64,000 bases of DNA from Schistocerca nitens (GCF_023898315.1 NC_064623.1:16443140-16507139); one strand, 5' to 3'. Shown: positions 21,111 to 33,268, counted from the stretch's first letter. The notes: a model not told the origin generated them from the sequence alone. Made by a program: numbers and translations.

Positions 21111-24100
21111 GTCAGTTCTAGTATAATATATTTGTCCAATGAATACCCGTTTATCATCTGCATTTCTTCTTGGTGTAGCAATTTTATTGACCAGTAGTGC
21201 ACAATCGGCCCTTATAGACTGACGCCTTCTGTTCCATTCACCGTTTTCATATCGCCCAGTTACCTGTTGGTTGCAGACGAGGCCTGCAGCCGGTATCGTA
21301 CCAGTCGGGATTTGGTATCATACGCATTTTTTCTTGGTATGGTGCGTTTATTTCATGCGGCAGTGTGACACACTATAGCAGAATCGGCGGCAGAAAGAAG
21401 CGCAAACAGCTGTAGCCGACTACAGAGCTGTGGCAACACCAAGGCTCTGTCACAAAGCCCTGTTACCTGATTGGCTGTCGGACACGCGTGTCGCAGCCGT
21501 GCCGAGCCCGCTCCAACTGCCAGAGAACTATCACTGACTCTACTACTGTTACGAATCTGGTCAGATTTACCACCCTGCGAAGTAAACCCAATGCCGCAAG
21601 TTAACAGACTGGTACCCAGAACACACACGCGCACTGTTGCTGCTGCGATGCTGTGTAGGCAAACACGCGAGAACCGACAGCGTCGTGTCCTCCAAAGCTC
21701 GACTACTAATAACTCTGTTATTTTCATCGAGGTATACACAAGTTAACTTAGTTTGGTTGTCACGCTAATCTCGTGAAATTACGCCGCTCTCTTGGCGTGG
21801 CAGTGGTTTCGACGCAGTTCTACAGACAAAGAACACTACTGCAGAGTCCCCATTCTTTCCTCTGTGGCTTGCTGATAGAGGTCTTAACGTTAAGCGAATT
21901 AGAGAAATCGAGAACACCAGATACTGGGTGGACCCACGTCGTCCAACTGCCATCGTCGAGCATCCTATTACTGCGCCACCTGGCTTGGTAGGAGAAAAAC
22001 AACTGAGACTGGCACTACATAGACAACTGAAACGTCTCTGTGAAGTCGTTTCATAAGACGCTTGTCGAATTCGGTACAACCTATTCATTTTACTACCCGA
22101 TTTTAGCTCAATTCATGAACTCTTCCAGAAAGACTGAGCACTCAAATTAGGCCTATTGATTATTATATGTGTGTTTCAATGAGAGGTGGGAAACGCTGAG
22201 TTGGTCATCGTCTGCTGTGAACAGACGATGTTGCTTCTCGTTCGAAGGAGAGCACAGCATGACCAACTTAGGTTTCCAATACCTGAACAGAGAGGTTTAC
22301 CTATCATAGTCGAAGACTGTTTTTGTGTGTGCGGTTGGTGACGGAGGGCTACCCCTCTGGTAGCTTCCGCTGCACGGGAGGCTAGGTAATCTCGGGAGAG
22401 GAAGCGGCACTCTTCGGTGAACGCTTGGTGAGTACGGATCGTAGCTCTTAAGGGGGGTTTCAGGTGATAGGAAGCAGGTTCAGTTAGGACTTCGTTATGT
22501 TTAACTGGTGAAATACTTAAGAACTTTAGCTCATCTGAAGCGTGCGAATCGAGTTATTTTTTTTAACGATTTTTAATCTTATATTTTGTGGAAATTGCTT
22601 TTGTCTTTGTGTGTCGATTTTGTCCCACGTGTTTGGTAATCAGTGACCCTTCTGGTTCACCACGGCACCGCAATAGACTTTATTTTAACAGTTTGCTTGT
22701 TTAATGAACTACAATTTCTGCAAGAATATCTGCTCTTTCGTGCGCTTTCTACAAAGCAGCACAACAGTTTGAGTCCGAATGCACCACGTGCTCTAATTCG
22801 GCCGTTTTCAAGCAGCAGACGCAGTTAGTTTGTTAAATAATTATCGCACAGCGTTGTGTATTGGTTAAACCTCTGCCCAGAATAGAGCAAGCGCAGAATC
22901 GTAACGCAAATCTCACTTAGATATTATTATGGTATTAATACAAAGGAGATGATAGTATAATTGTCTCCCGCCCCCGTCTTCTGTGTTTCTTCTTGCTGTA
23001 GTTAAATTGTGCTCTGTTTCATTCTCACGAATTCTTACTTCAATATTTCGAGTCAGGCAGCAGTTATGTGTAGCTAGGATGTGCAACCAAACATTTAGTT
23101 ACAATAAATAATTTACGTGAAAGATCAATCCTTTGGTGTTGATCTTACCCACTTACTCCGATTTCCAATCCTGAATTAATCAAGTTGCTTCATGCACGAC
23201 ATGGAGTGCTATTTATCTGTCTGCTTAAAGAAATTTGCGTACTTGTAATTAAATTATTAAAGTAATTATACTAATAATTTTGCAGCTCTGTTTTTTCTAA
23301 ATGGTTAGGAAGGGCTTGGGCTGGTGGCTACCCTGAATTTCTTAATTTTTATCATTATTTGTGTGAGAGAAGCAGCTAGCTGCGAGATAACGTAATGGCT
23401 CGATGAGAAACGTCGTAAACATAGAAATACGTTACACAACATTTCAAGAATCCGAAATTTCGGATACAGTTCTGGCCATCAAATTCACACAAGTGTCATC
23501 GGGAACACTATTTGAGTCTACGTCTGTGTGCTCGAGCCCCATTCATGAGCAGGCAGAACGCACTTGAAATGTGGACTTACTGTCGAACTGTTGAAACTCC
23601 CGTGGTTGGATGAGTTGAATGATTACGAAGTACTTCCGCACGTCAGATACCGCTTCTTTTGGACGCATCTTATTCAGCAAGAAGTACAACCTTATTGAAC
23701 TTACTACCGATGGGAAAATATATGGAAAGTGTGGATTCCACCCAAGGTTAGAGTCATAACCTCGAGATATTACAGTGTGCCACTGCCGGCCTACCTTCAT
23801 GATAGTCATTAACCGTTTCATAGGGGATTGGATCAACGGGGAAAACATGGACAGAACTAGTGTCGCCAGATTTCCAATTCTTCGCCTGATGTCTCGATGT
23901 TTAGAAGCGTCGTGACCCTTCGCGAACAATCGTCATGCGTGACGCAAATGTCCACAATTTTGGACCACGTTAACAATTCTAAATATTAAGCGTATTCATT
24001 TCAAGAAATGGTAGACCACATGATAGTTCAGGAATGAGTTTCTGAACGGACCAATGGCAGTAATCAAGAAAATTAAAATACTGTGCGCCAGGAGGTACCG

Positions 24101-24189
24101 ATCAGGAGATAAACTCAAGGCACGCTTCTCCGCATCCTTCCTGCTCACTTACTAGCCACAATTTTCTTCGTACTTCCATTTAGACTTGA
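21111..24189. other. unassigned 3-kb interval
   Basis: No protein domain or repeat recognised. A small inverted pair GAGTTGGTCAT / ATGACCAACTT occurs at about 22199-22270. Scattered 60-130 aa ORFs are not protein-like. An uncharacterised LTR cannot be excluded. Confidence 0.45.
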
Positions 24190-25440
24190 TATTTTTTAAA
24201 ATATCTGGAATCTAATATATCGATACTTAAAATGTTTTATCGTCAGGCATCGATGTATCGAAATAGTGTCGATATATCGAAGAGAAAAATTTGAAGTACC
24301 GGCAAAAAAAAAGAAAAAATAAATAAATAAAAAAATAAAAATAAACAAAAATAAAATAAATGCCTGGGCACTGCAATTATACTGCAAATTTTAGAGCTGT
24401 ATATTTAAACACTGATTTATTATCAGATAATCTGTACATCAACAATCTGGTAGCCTGCTTATCCCCCTTCGATCAAGAACCTAAAGGACAACGATGCACG
24501 TTCACGCACGGCGATATTCACGTTGCAGGTAAGCGACACAATACAGGTGTCCGATCGGTCAGTCGTTCGGTTTCGTTACATATCGGGTTTGTCCGGAAAA
24601 CTTCACGTCGACTTCACTTTTTTCCCTCCATTTCTGCAAAAGCCAGCGACCTAGCAGTTGCAATGTCAAAACTGCGTGGTGAAGCTAAACGTTGCAGTTT
24701 CTGTTGATAGCGCCGAGCGCCGATTACGTCAGCATTTCCCCTCAAACGTCTCTCTACCCACCGCAACGACCGACCTTGTCATTTAGAGTTTTGTTAATCA
24801 TTTTCAGCAACAATTTTTGAAGAATGCCGATGTGAAGAAATAGCACACTAGCTGTGTTAAAAATTGGTTCTTAACGTAACTGGTGTGCTATTTCACTCAC
24901 ACCGACACCCCCCCCCCCCCCCCAGTGCAATCCGACTTTTGTGCCACCGATACTTGGTTCACACAGTCGAAGGGAAGGATTGGACGTGAGGAAAGCTCAA
25001 AAGTAGTAAGACTCCTTGACACAATGAAAGTAAAATTATGTTCTGGGACAATTTTAAAAGAACAACTTCAAACATTTATCGAAAATTGCTAAAAAAAATA
25101 TAAGATAAAAACATCCGAATTCGGAATTGCAATTTAGGTATCAATATAGCGCCGGCCAGAGTGGCCGAGCGCTTCTAGGCGCTAGTCTGGAACCGAGTGA
25201 CCGCTACGGTCGCAGGTTCGAATCCTGCCTCGGGCATGGATGTGTGTGATGTCCTTAGGTTAGTTAGGTTTATGTAGTTCTGTAAGTTCTAGGGGACTGA
25301 TGACCTCAGCAGTTGAGTCCCATAGTTCTCAGAGCCATCTTTTTAATCAATATAGCGATATATCTGTGAGGAAAATATGGCCGTTATATATCAATATTTC
25401 GTGCAAAAGAGTCGATATATCGATATTTCACCAACATCCC
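24190..25440. repeat. possible non-autonomous DNA element with TATCGATA-rich ends
   Basis: TATCGATA-type strings cluster at 24218-24280 and again at 25350-25435, bracketing unrelated DNA, an A-rich tract (24304-24360), a C16 run (24908-24923) and a SINE. Such ends occur in some insect hAT-like elements. I could not define precise termini or a target duplication. Confidence 0.3.
25152..25345 (+). repeat. SINE family A, plus
   Basis: Target duplication ATCAATATAGCG at 25140-25151 and 25346-25357. Intact A box (TGGCCGAGCGC) and B box (GGTTCGAATCC). Confidence 0.95.
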
Positions 25441-25876
25441 TACGTTCCATTCCACGGCCACGGCTGTCCCTCGTCCCTGCGCACTTGTTCATCTCGCGCT
25501 TTCGTTAGGAGTGAGCAACGAAACGTGGGAGTTACAGCTGACTTTTAGGTGGCTGCAACACTGCTCGACCGACGTTCTCAGCCAGCTGTGTCACGGTACA
25601 GCACGTCCCGTGCCGCGTCTCTCGTCACCAGCACCCGCCGACCCTCCGCCACGTGCCCACTTGCGCGCGACGACCCCCCCCCCCTATCGGTTAAACTTCC
25701 GCGTGTCCCAGGAACGCGGCAGTGGTTCATCTTCCGCGTGGTCGGTTCCAGAGAGCTGTGTCTGGACCCCCGGCCTAGCCGAGTAGGTAACGGCGTGGCA
25801 GGCCACTTACGGCGTCCGCCGTCCGTCACTCCCCGCAGCGAGATCGACAACGCTTAACTGAGTCACTTTTGGAACT
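25441..25876. other. GC-rich unassigned interval
   Basis: Contains a C11 run (25674-25684) and overlapping ORFs on both strands that reflect base composition. No domain recognised. Confidence 0.4.
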
Positions 25877-26226
25877 ACAGATGGGTAGTTCGCGAACGAA
25901 CGGCTGCAAAGGAACGATTCACCAAGATGAACGAAACGACCGACGAACGAATTCCAAGGAACGATCCGTTCATAGTTCACTTCGGTCGCGGCGGTCACTT
26001 CGGCAGTTCTCGTAGCAGCCTCGGTCGCGTGCTCGTCTCAGTCTCGGTCTCCCTCGGCCGCACTCGTCGTTCTTCGCATGTCCATCTGTCTCAGTTCCAC
26101 TGCCGACTGCTCCTAGTTAGTTCAGTATCCAGTTGTTCGTTTCGTTCACTGCGCTCGCCTATTTTACACGTGTTCCTAACTGTTCTTTCACTTGGTTCTG
26201 GCTAGTCAGCGTCCACGACCGGTAAT

Positions 26227-26421
26227 GGTTCAAATGGCTCTGAGCACTATGGGACTCAACTGCTGTGGTCATCAGTCCCCTAGAACTTAGAACTACTTAA
26301 ACCTAACTAACCTAAGGACATCACACACACCCATGCCCGAGGCAGGATTCGAACCTGCGACCGTAGCAGCAGCGCGGCTCCGGACTGGAGCGCCTAGAAC
26401 CGCACGGCCACCGCGGCCGGC
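26227..26421 (-). repeat. SINE family A, minus
   Basis: Target duplication CGACCGGTAAT at 26216-26226 and 26422-26432. CGTAGCAGCAGCGCGG variant. Confidence 0.95.
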
Positions 26422-26937
26422 CGACCGGTAATCAAAAAGTATTTTATAGTTACGTAAATTACATAAAAATTACGTTGTATGTGATAGGTATGTCTTTTCA
26501 GGTAACAAAAGGGCACATCAGCTCACTTCATTATATCGATGAACAGCAGAAGACATACTTCTAACAAGGCAAGTTTTTTTTTATTCATATATTTTTTTGG
26601 TTTCATCGACTTGATTTAGCAGCTAAGTTTCAGTAATTTGCTTAATCTTCAGTGTAAGAAAATTCATATAAAACGGTTTTCGTGTATCTTTCATATACAG
26701 AACATTACATTTAGGAAGGCTCTAATTATTTTTAAGTTTGATTGTTTCCAGTTTGCATTACCTGCTACTGTGGTTTCTTTGAAAAAAAATGGGTTCTGGG
26801 TCATTTTGGCTCAGTAGGAAAAGCGGTGCCTCTCCATTTGAAAAGACATACGTTGCCATAAAATCGTATTTGCTTATTATCTCAAAAACATTTGTTCAGA
26901 AGGAGGTTTCAAACCAAAAACTTTATTACTGCGAACT

Positions 26938-26939
26938 TA

Positions 26940-26983
<44 letters not shown>
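26938..26983 (+). repeat. (TTA)n microsatellite
   Basis: About fifteen ATT/TTA units in a row. Confidence 0.95.
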
Positions 26984-26984
<1 letters not shown>

Positions 26985-27839
26985 GCTGCATTAACTTTAA
27001 TAATGCAAGATAAGAACCTAATTTTTACTAAGCGTGTGACGCAAGTATGAGAAAACCACATTTTTATTTTATGCTTCCATAAAGTGTCTAATTCGCCTAC
27101 GAACTCAGAGACAACGTGAAGTATATACAGGGTGTAAAAGATTATTGTTTACAACGTAGCATAGCTATGTAGTGGAAGTCGAAACGAAGAATTTTATACA
27201 AGCCACTTGTGGTCTATTAAGTTGGGAAACAGCCACCAACAGGTTTACAAGACTACATGAGCTATAGCCCATGAGTGTCGCGTGAGATTTTCATGTTCTC
27301 CAGCACTCTACACATCGTCATCGATTGTTTCGCAATTGTTGCTTGCATTAGCTTGTTATTTCTTTACTGCGTAATTATTACATGTTTGTCTGTTTGTTGT
27401 ATCTGTTCGTAACGGGCAAGACATCGTCCGTAATTGGCGAGCAGTCTGTACTCGGGGCCGGTTTTCCGTGCGCCACCCTACATGATTTCCCTGCGATCAG
27501 CCACACAAGGCTGCGGTTGGCTAAACGAGAGGTTCTGCAGAATCACAGAAATTACTTCTAAAAGTGTGTAAGAATTCTGTAATGAATAAAATCTCTATAC
27601 TCCAGGGGGGAGGCAAGTGCCCCTCTTGGTGCCCTCCATCCTTCAGTCACCTACACTACTAGTTTTCAGTTTTTCGTAAGAACCATATACTATGCGCAAA
27701 TGAACGATGAACGAGTAAAAATGAACGGTTCGCAAAAAAGAACGACCAGCAGTGAACTAGTCCCCAAGGATGAACGAGTTTGCCCACCTCTACTGGGAAC
27801 GGCTGGGTTATGCTACGCTGTACTTGATGACCGCAGCGA

Positions 27840-28190
27840 GTAGCCGCCCCCCCCCCCCCCCTCCCGTGCCATCAGCACGTGTTCCGAGGCACGTGCGGAC
27901 CATCACCCAGCTGCGTGCCGCCCCGGCGTCTGACTGCGGCCCGGCCAACGGGCCAGGGTTTGTCTGGGCAGCGCGGTCGCCTGCCCACCCTCTGCCACAA
28001 CGTTTGCGCCGCCCACTGCTGGCGGCCAGCTACGTAGCTGTGGCCGCCGCTGGCGCCTCTGCAGCACGCGTGTCAGCAACGCCCAGCAAGCATTCGGAGC
28101 CCCCCCCCCCCTCCCCGGGCTGCGTGTGTACGCTGCAGTGGTCGCCTGCGCTGCCTCTGCCGCACCGACGCTGGAATGTCAAATAACGAC
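27840..28190. other. GC-rich unassigned interval
   Basis: CpG-rich with C15 (27847-27861) and C12 (28100-28111) runs. The longest ORF (138 aa from 27770) is proline/alanine-rich and looks compositional. It could be a CpG-rich regulatory or untranslated region, but no gene is visible beside it. Confidence 0.35.
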
Positions 28191-28227
28191 CTCTCACGTA
28201 TGATTCTTCACGACTAATGGAATAATA

Positions 28228-29423
28228 CACTGACGTGCCAAAGAAACTGGTAGGGTCAAGCGTGTTCAAATACAATGTAAACAGGCAGAATACGGCGATG
28301 CAGTCGGCAAACGTCTATATAAGACAAGTATCTGGCGCAGTTGTCGGATCGGTTACTGCCGCTAGAATGGCGAGTTATCAAGATTTAAGTGAATCTGAAT
28401 GTGGTATCATAGTCGGCGTAGGAACGATGAGCCACAGCATGTCCGAGGTAGCGATGAAATGGGGATTTTTCCGTACGAAAATTCCACGATTGTACCGTGA
28501 ATATCAGGAATCCGGTAAAATATCGAATCTCTGACATCTGTGCGGCCGGAAAAAGATCCTGCAATAACGGGACCAGCGACGAATAAAGAGAATCGTTAAA
28601 CGTGAGAAAACTGCAACCCTTCCGCAAATCGTTCAAAATTTAAATCCTGGGCCGTCAACAAGTGTCAGCGTGCGAACCACTGAACGAAACATCATCGATA
28701 TGCTGTTTCTGAGCCGAAGGCCCACACGTGTATCGTTGATCACTGCACAACACAAAGCTTTACTGCCTGGGACCGTCAACACCGACATTGGACTACTGAC
28801 GATAGGAAACATGTTACGCGCTCGCACGAATCTCGTTTCAGATATTATGGAGCCGATGGACGTGTACGTGTATGGAGACTATCTCATGAATCCGTGGACC
28901 CTGCATGTCAGCAGGGGACTGTTCAAGCTGGTGGAGGCTCTGTAATGATGTCGGACATGCGCAGTTGGAGCGATTTCGGACCCCTGACACGTCCAGATAC
29001 GACTCTGACCGGTGACACGTACGTAGGCATCCTTGTGATCACCTGCATCCGTGCGTGTGCATTGTCCATTCCGACGGACTTGGGCAAATCTAGCAGGACA
29101 GTGCGACACCCGACACGTCGACAATTGCCTCAGAGTGGCTTCAGGAACACTTTTCCAAGTTCAAACACTTCCGCTGGCCACAAAACTCGCCAGAGATGAA
29201 CATTATTGAGCATATCTGCGATGCCTTGCAACGTGCTGTTCAGAAGCCATCTCCACCCGTCGTATTTATGGACAGCCCTGCAGGATTCATGGTGTCACTT
29301 CCGTCCAGCACTACTTCAGACATTAGTCGAGTCCATGCAACGCCGTGTTGTGGCACTTCTGCATGCTCGCGGGAGCCCAAGACGACACTGGGCAGTTGTA
29401 CCAGTGTCTTTGGCTCTTCAGTG
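28228..29423 (+). mobile_element. Tc1-like transposon, complete by termini (copy 4)
   Basis: Starts CACTGACGTGCCAAAGAAAC at 28228 and ends CTTTGGCTCTTCAGTG at 29423, with TA on both sides. Length 1196 bp. The N-terminus reads MASYQDLSESECGIIVG, then VYREYQES-like LYREYQESGKISNL followed by a stop near 28532. Later pieces at 28670-28945 and 29196-29426 (NIIEHICDALQRAVQ) are in other frames. Several stops make it inactive. Confidence 0.93.
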
Positions 29424-29446
29424 TAGAAAGCAAGTGAAAGAAATAC

Positions 29447-29627
29447 TTCTCGCTTCCCGCGCCCGGGTTCCCGGGTTCGATTCCCGGCGAGGTCAGCGAT
29501 TTTCTCTCCCTCGTGATGACCGGGTGTTGTGTGATAGGTCAGTTAGGTTTAAGTAGTTCTAAGTTCTAGGGGACTGATGACCATAGATGTTAAGTCCCAT
29601 AGTGCTCAGAGCCATTTGAACCATTTT
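29447..29627 (+). repeat. SINE family B, plus, 5'-truncated
   Basis: Target duplication TGAAAGAAATAC at 29435-29446 and 29628-29639. Begins within the Gly-like head (TTCTCGCTTCCCGCG), so the A box is missing. B box GGGTTCGATTCCCGG is intact. The body is shared with family A. Confidence 0.95.
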
Positions 29628-29984
29628 TGAAAGAAATACGCACATGGAGACAGATAGATATGGTATTTTCATTCTAAGAGCATAGTTACACCGAACGAGG
29701 AATGTTTCTTAACAGGATGTGCAGGATCACCACTGACGGCACGCTGGCCACGGGATCAGTAAGCAGTTTCTCGTGGCTGGTCACTCCATCCCTCCACCAG
29801 CGCAGTTGGTAACTGCTGCATCGTCACTGGTGTCAGCTGACGTTCCGCAGAGCGTCTCTCGACGTAAGGGACGAATAGGGCAGTCCATCCACTGAGTATC
29901 CTCTCGCTCCGAGAGTTCCTCCACCTAGGCTTGTCAGTGCGGTCGCGTACTGTCACTCTTACAACTTAAGTCAGGGCTGAATGT

Positions 29985-30640
29985 ACCACCGAAAATATGC
30001 AAACGGGGAAGCAGAACAGTGACAGACCAACGCTGACCCGTGCGTGTACCGTATGCAAAGATTAGGACGACAGTACTTGCATGCCTCCCAACACCGTAGC
30101 TATTGGACCACCAAAACGATCGTGTTCGACAATGCTGGACGTGATCTCATATGCTACGGTGGGAACACGCACTGTGCCCAAGAACAGGGTCGAACACGAC
30201 TGTTTTGGTGGGTCCCGCTGTTATGGCAGCGGAGACAAAATACTGCATGGGAGTACTGACTCGCAGATCTTTGGTCAGAGTACGGCGACCAGCCAACGTT
30301 ATTGTGACATTGACGTCAGCGCACGTGGGGGAGAAGTGCACTGTTATGAATGACAATGCGCGACCGCATCGGACAGCGCAGCTGGAGGGCTCTCGGAACG
30401 AGAGGATATTTGGAGAATAGACCGGCGTGTCCCTTCGCCCGCGTGAATCCCAGCGACCACGTGTAGCAGGCGTGGGCAGACGTTCTGCGGCAGCAACGGC
30501 CACCCAGCAGTCTTCAGCGGCTGGAACGCCCTACAACAGGAACTTGTTACCAACCGTGTGCCGAACGCTGCGGAGTGCGAACTGCCTCCTGTGATGATCT
30601 CACGGCGTATTAAAAGCCAAGTCCCCCCCCTTTTGTAACG
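29985..30640 (+). pseudogene. Tc1-like transposase relic, C-terminal half
   Basis: MNDNARPHRTAQLEG at 30347 onward is the second catalytic motif. Downstream, in shifting frames, are traces of TSLQELETAL-type and LPQELVTN-type C-terminal sequence at 30480-30560. The upstream part at 30010-30250 is only weakly readable. No termini found. Confidence 0.65.
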
Positions 30641-30899
30641 TGTACGGGACCGCCGTGAAACGCAGCGACTTCAATGTAATTACTGTCTTTGAATACAAAT
30701 GTCATTTCCGTCCGTATCGTTGCGTATTTCTTTCAGTTACTTCCTGTACTATACTGTGGCAATTTTCCCTACACACGGTCGACGTTTCATCGACCTACAG
30801 TATGTTACTTGCCAGTGACACGTCATACGAAAGTCATTTACGTCCTGAAGTGTTGCACACCAGCGTAAAACTGTAAATAGAGGCTATACTTTGCCTGAT

Positions 30900-30954
30900 T
30901 GTGTAGTTAGTTGTATGAGTGTGGCGTTAGTTGTCTGAGACTGACGCAGCCGTG

Positions 30955-30987
<33 letters not shown>

Positions 30988-31130
30988 CGTCTATTTTTGA
31001 CGAAGGCCTTACTGGCCGAAAGTTTTATTTGTGGCCGTCTTTTTGCTGTGCCCATCTGCGACTCAGCATCCCGGCTATATGGTGAGTGGCAACTTTCCTT
31101 TTCATAATAATAGTGTACCAACTTTTAATA
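30900..31130 (+). repeat. interspersed repeat end with (TG)n and degenerate hammerhead-like core
   Basis: A (TG)n tract (30953-30988) precedes TTGACGA (30997-31003), the palindromic stem AGGCC/GGCC and GAAA (31018-31021), then CATCTGCGACTCAGCATCCC. The first core base is T instead of C. The order again fits a PLE-type hammerhead end, degenerate here. Confidence 0.45.
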
Positions 31131-31560
31131 TATTATGAAGGAAATAATTATCTAGCGACTAAAAATTACGTTTTTCTTTATCCTCGCCCCCCCCCCCCCA
31201 ATAACCTTTCCAAGTCCCAATTTTTACGTCGTTGTTCCGCCGATTCCTCGTTCCACCAACCGTTGAGTCCCGGCTTTCTGCAAATTGGTTCTGCTAACAC
31301 TAGTCAGAAACGTACTTACTGCATACGCTAATGGTAATGTGGAAGATGACACCGAAGATTATGACCAATTTAATATCAAAACTGCGACATCAGTTTCGTT
31401 TAATTCGCTGATGGTTTGACGGATTCTTTCTTAAACGAAACTGCAACGTAGCAAGGAGTTTTCCTTCATTTATGTGGCCACACTGTCGGCAGCTGCTTTA
31501 CAATTTTTGACGGTATTTTTGCTCTGTCGTTGCAACTACAAAAATGCGTGTTTTTTTTTC

Positions 31561-31604
31561 ACCAGAAGTGTTTCGCTTTATTGAGATAAAGCATCATCAG
31601 AGGT
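31561..31604 (-). ncRNA. hammerhead ribozyme-like motif, minus arm (partly degenerate)
   Basis: Minus strand: ACCT, CTGATGA (complement of 31594-31600), a 7-bp perfect stem II (GCTTTAT/ATAAAGC), GAAA (31571-31574), then ACACTTC and TGGT. Stem III has lost the ACGCGT palindrome, so cleavage is doubtful. Confidence 0.6.
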
Positions 31605-31620
31605 CTGTAATTAATTACAT

Positions 31621-31664
31621 ACCACTGATGATGTTTTACGTGAAGAAAGCGAAACGCGTCTGGT
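31621..31664 (+). ncRNA. hammerhead ribozyme motif, plus arm
   Basis: ACCA (stem I) then CTGATGA at 31625-31631, a stem II with one mismatch, GAAA at 31651-31654, the palindromic stem III ACGCGT at 31654-31659, the unpaired C before the cleavage point (31660), and TGGT (31661-31664) pairing with ACCA. All conserved core positions of a type I hammerhead are present. Confidence 0.78.
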
Positions 31665-31713
31665 GAAAAAAAACCACGCATTTTTGTAGCTGCAACGACA
31701 GAACAAAAATGCC

Positions 31714-32078
31714 CTGAAGGGATTTTCCATTTAGTATAGGAACTGAAGTCAGAATTACTGAATCTATGTAACACCATCAGTATACAAAAGTATATCAGTA
31801 AGGAAACTGACAAGCCACTTGAGATTCCACAGGAAGTTTTCCCTACTCAGATAATGTACACTGAGTCACTGTGGGCCGTGCCCGCGCACTCATACGCCGA
31901 CCTCCCACTGGACGGGAAAACGCGCGATGAGAGAGGTCACAGCCTTCCACTACACTACACTGCAGAGCGTAAAATGATTAATCTGACCCTCAGATCTTTG
32001 CCTCGCGCAGAGGAACGTGGCCAATGAGATGCAACATCGTCGTTACGTCACAAAGAAAACTTAGGAGCTGTCATATTC
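31714..32078. other. unassigned interval
   Basis: Nothing recognised. Confidence 0.5.
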
Positions 32079-33268
32079 TTGTTGTTGTTGTTGTGGTCTT
32101 CAGTCCTGAGACTGGTTTGATGTAGCTCTCCATGCTACTCTATCCTGTGCAAGCTTCTTCATCTCCCAGTACCCACTGAATCTGCTTAGTGTATTCATCT
32201 CTTGGTCTCCCTCTACGATTTTTACCCTCCACGCTGCCCTCCAGTACTAAATTGGTGATCCCTTGATGCCTCAGAACATGTCCTACCAACTGGTCCCTTC
32301 TTCTTGTCAACTTGTGCCACAAACTCCTCCCCAGTTCTATTCAATACCTCCTCATTAGTTATCTGATCTACCCATCTAATCTTCAGCATTCTTCTGTAGC
32401 ACCACATTTCGAATGCTTCTATTCTCTTCTTTGATGTTGATGCTCATCTTATACCCTCCTTTCAAGACACTGTCCATTCCGTTCTTTTGTTTCCTTTACT
32501 GCTTGCTCAATATACAGATTGAATAACATCGGGGAGAGGCTACAACCCTGTCTCACTCCCTTCCCAACCGCTGCTTCCCTTTCATGTCCCACGACTCTTA
32601 TAACTGCCATCTGGTTTCTGTACAAATTGTAAACAGCCTTTCGCTCCCTGTATTTTACCCCTGCCACCTTTAGAATTTGAAAGAGAGTATTCCAGTCAAC
32701 ATTGTCAAAAGCTTTCTCTAATTCTACAAATGCTAGAAACGTAGGTTCGCCTTTTCTTAATCTTTCTTCTAAGATAAGTCGTAGGGTCAGTATTGCCTCA
32801 CGTGTTCCAACATTTCTACGGAATCCAAACTGATCTTACCCGAGGTCAGCTTCTACCAGTTTTTCCATTCGTCTGTAAAGAATTCGCATTAGTATTTTGC
32901 AGCTGCGACTTATTAAACTGATTGTTCGGTAATTTTCACATCTGTCAACACCTGCTTTCTTTGGGATTGGAATTATTATACTCTTCTTGAAGTCTGAAGG
33001 TATTTCGCCTGTCTCGTACATCTTGCTCACCAGATCATAGAGTTTTGTCAGGACTGGCTCTCCCAAGGCTGTCAGTAGTTCTAATGGAATGTTGTCTACT
33101 CCCGGGCCCTTGTTTCGACTTAGGTCTTTCAGTGCTCTGTCAAACTCTTCACGCAGTATCATATCTCTCATTTCATCTTCATCTACATCCTCTTCCATTT
33201 CCATAATATTGTCCCCAAGAACATCGCCCCTGTACAGAAACTCTATATACTCCTTCCACCTTTCTGTA
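32079..33268 (-). pseudogene. RTE-like LINE, minus, 5'-truncated, two internal deletions
   Basis: Highly similar to the 3' 1.6 kb of the LINE at 40376-43391, reading from the (TTG)n tail at 32079 back to about 33268. Minus-strand frames show RNKGPGVDNIPLELL, KKAGVDRCENYRTISL, GVRQGCSLSPMLFNLYIEQA and MLKIRWVDQITNEEVLNR. About 110 bp containing the catalytic FADD box is deleted near 32480, and about 310 bp is deleted near 32432. The C-terminal GKNRRGRPRDEYTKQIQ is in frame here, unlike in the 40-kb copy. It cannot encode an active reverse transcriptase. Confidence 0.93.

Larger units (their letters stand above)
25877..27795. repeat. composite repeat bounded by inverted GAACGA-rich ends
   Basis: The left end (CAGATGGGTAGTTCGCGAAC...GAACGATTC...GATGAACGA) resembles the reverse complement of 27690-27790 (GATGAACGAGTTTGCCCACC followed by TCTA). 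This kind of end is seen in insect MITE-like repeats. Inside lie a SINE (26227-26421), a TTA microsatellite and, at 27127, CAGGGTGTAAAAG, a typical Tc1/mariner terminal string without a partner. No transposase is visible. Confidence 0.4.
31512..31713. repeat. foldback element with a hammerhead motif in each arm
   Basis: The outer arms are inverted copies (GGTATTTTTGCTCTGTCGTT / AACGACAGAACAAAAATGCC, and CAAAAATGCGTG / CACGCATTTTTG). They lead inward to GCGAAAC-containing cores on opposite strands. No ORF. This looks like a short PLE-derived foldback with both termini and little else. Confidence 0.8.

Noticed and set aside
21111..24189. LTR retrotransposon
   Set aside because: No gag/pol motifs, primer-binding site or matching direct repeats found by eye, so only flagged as unassigned.
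27770..28186. 138-aa Pro/Ala-rich ORF as an exon
   Set aside because: Driven by GC-rich composition and C homopolymers. No domain or splice context convinced me.
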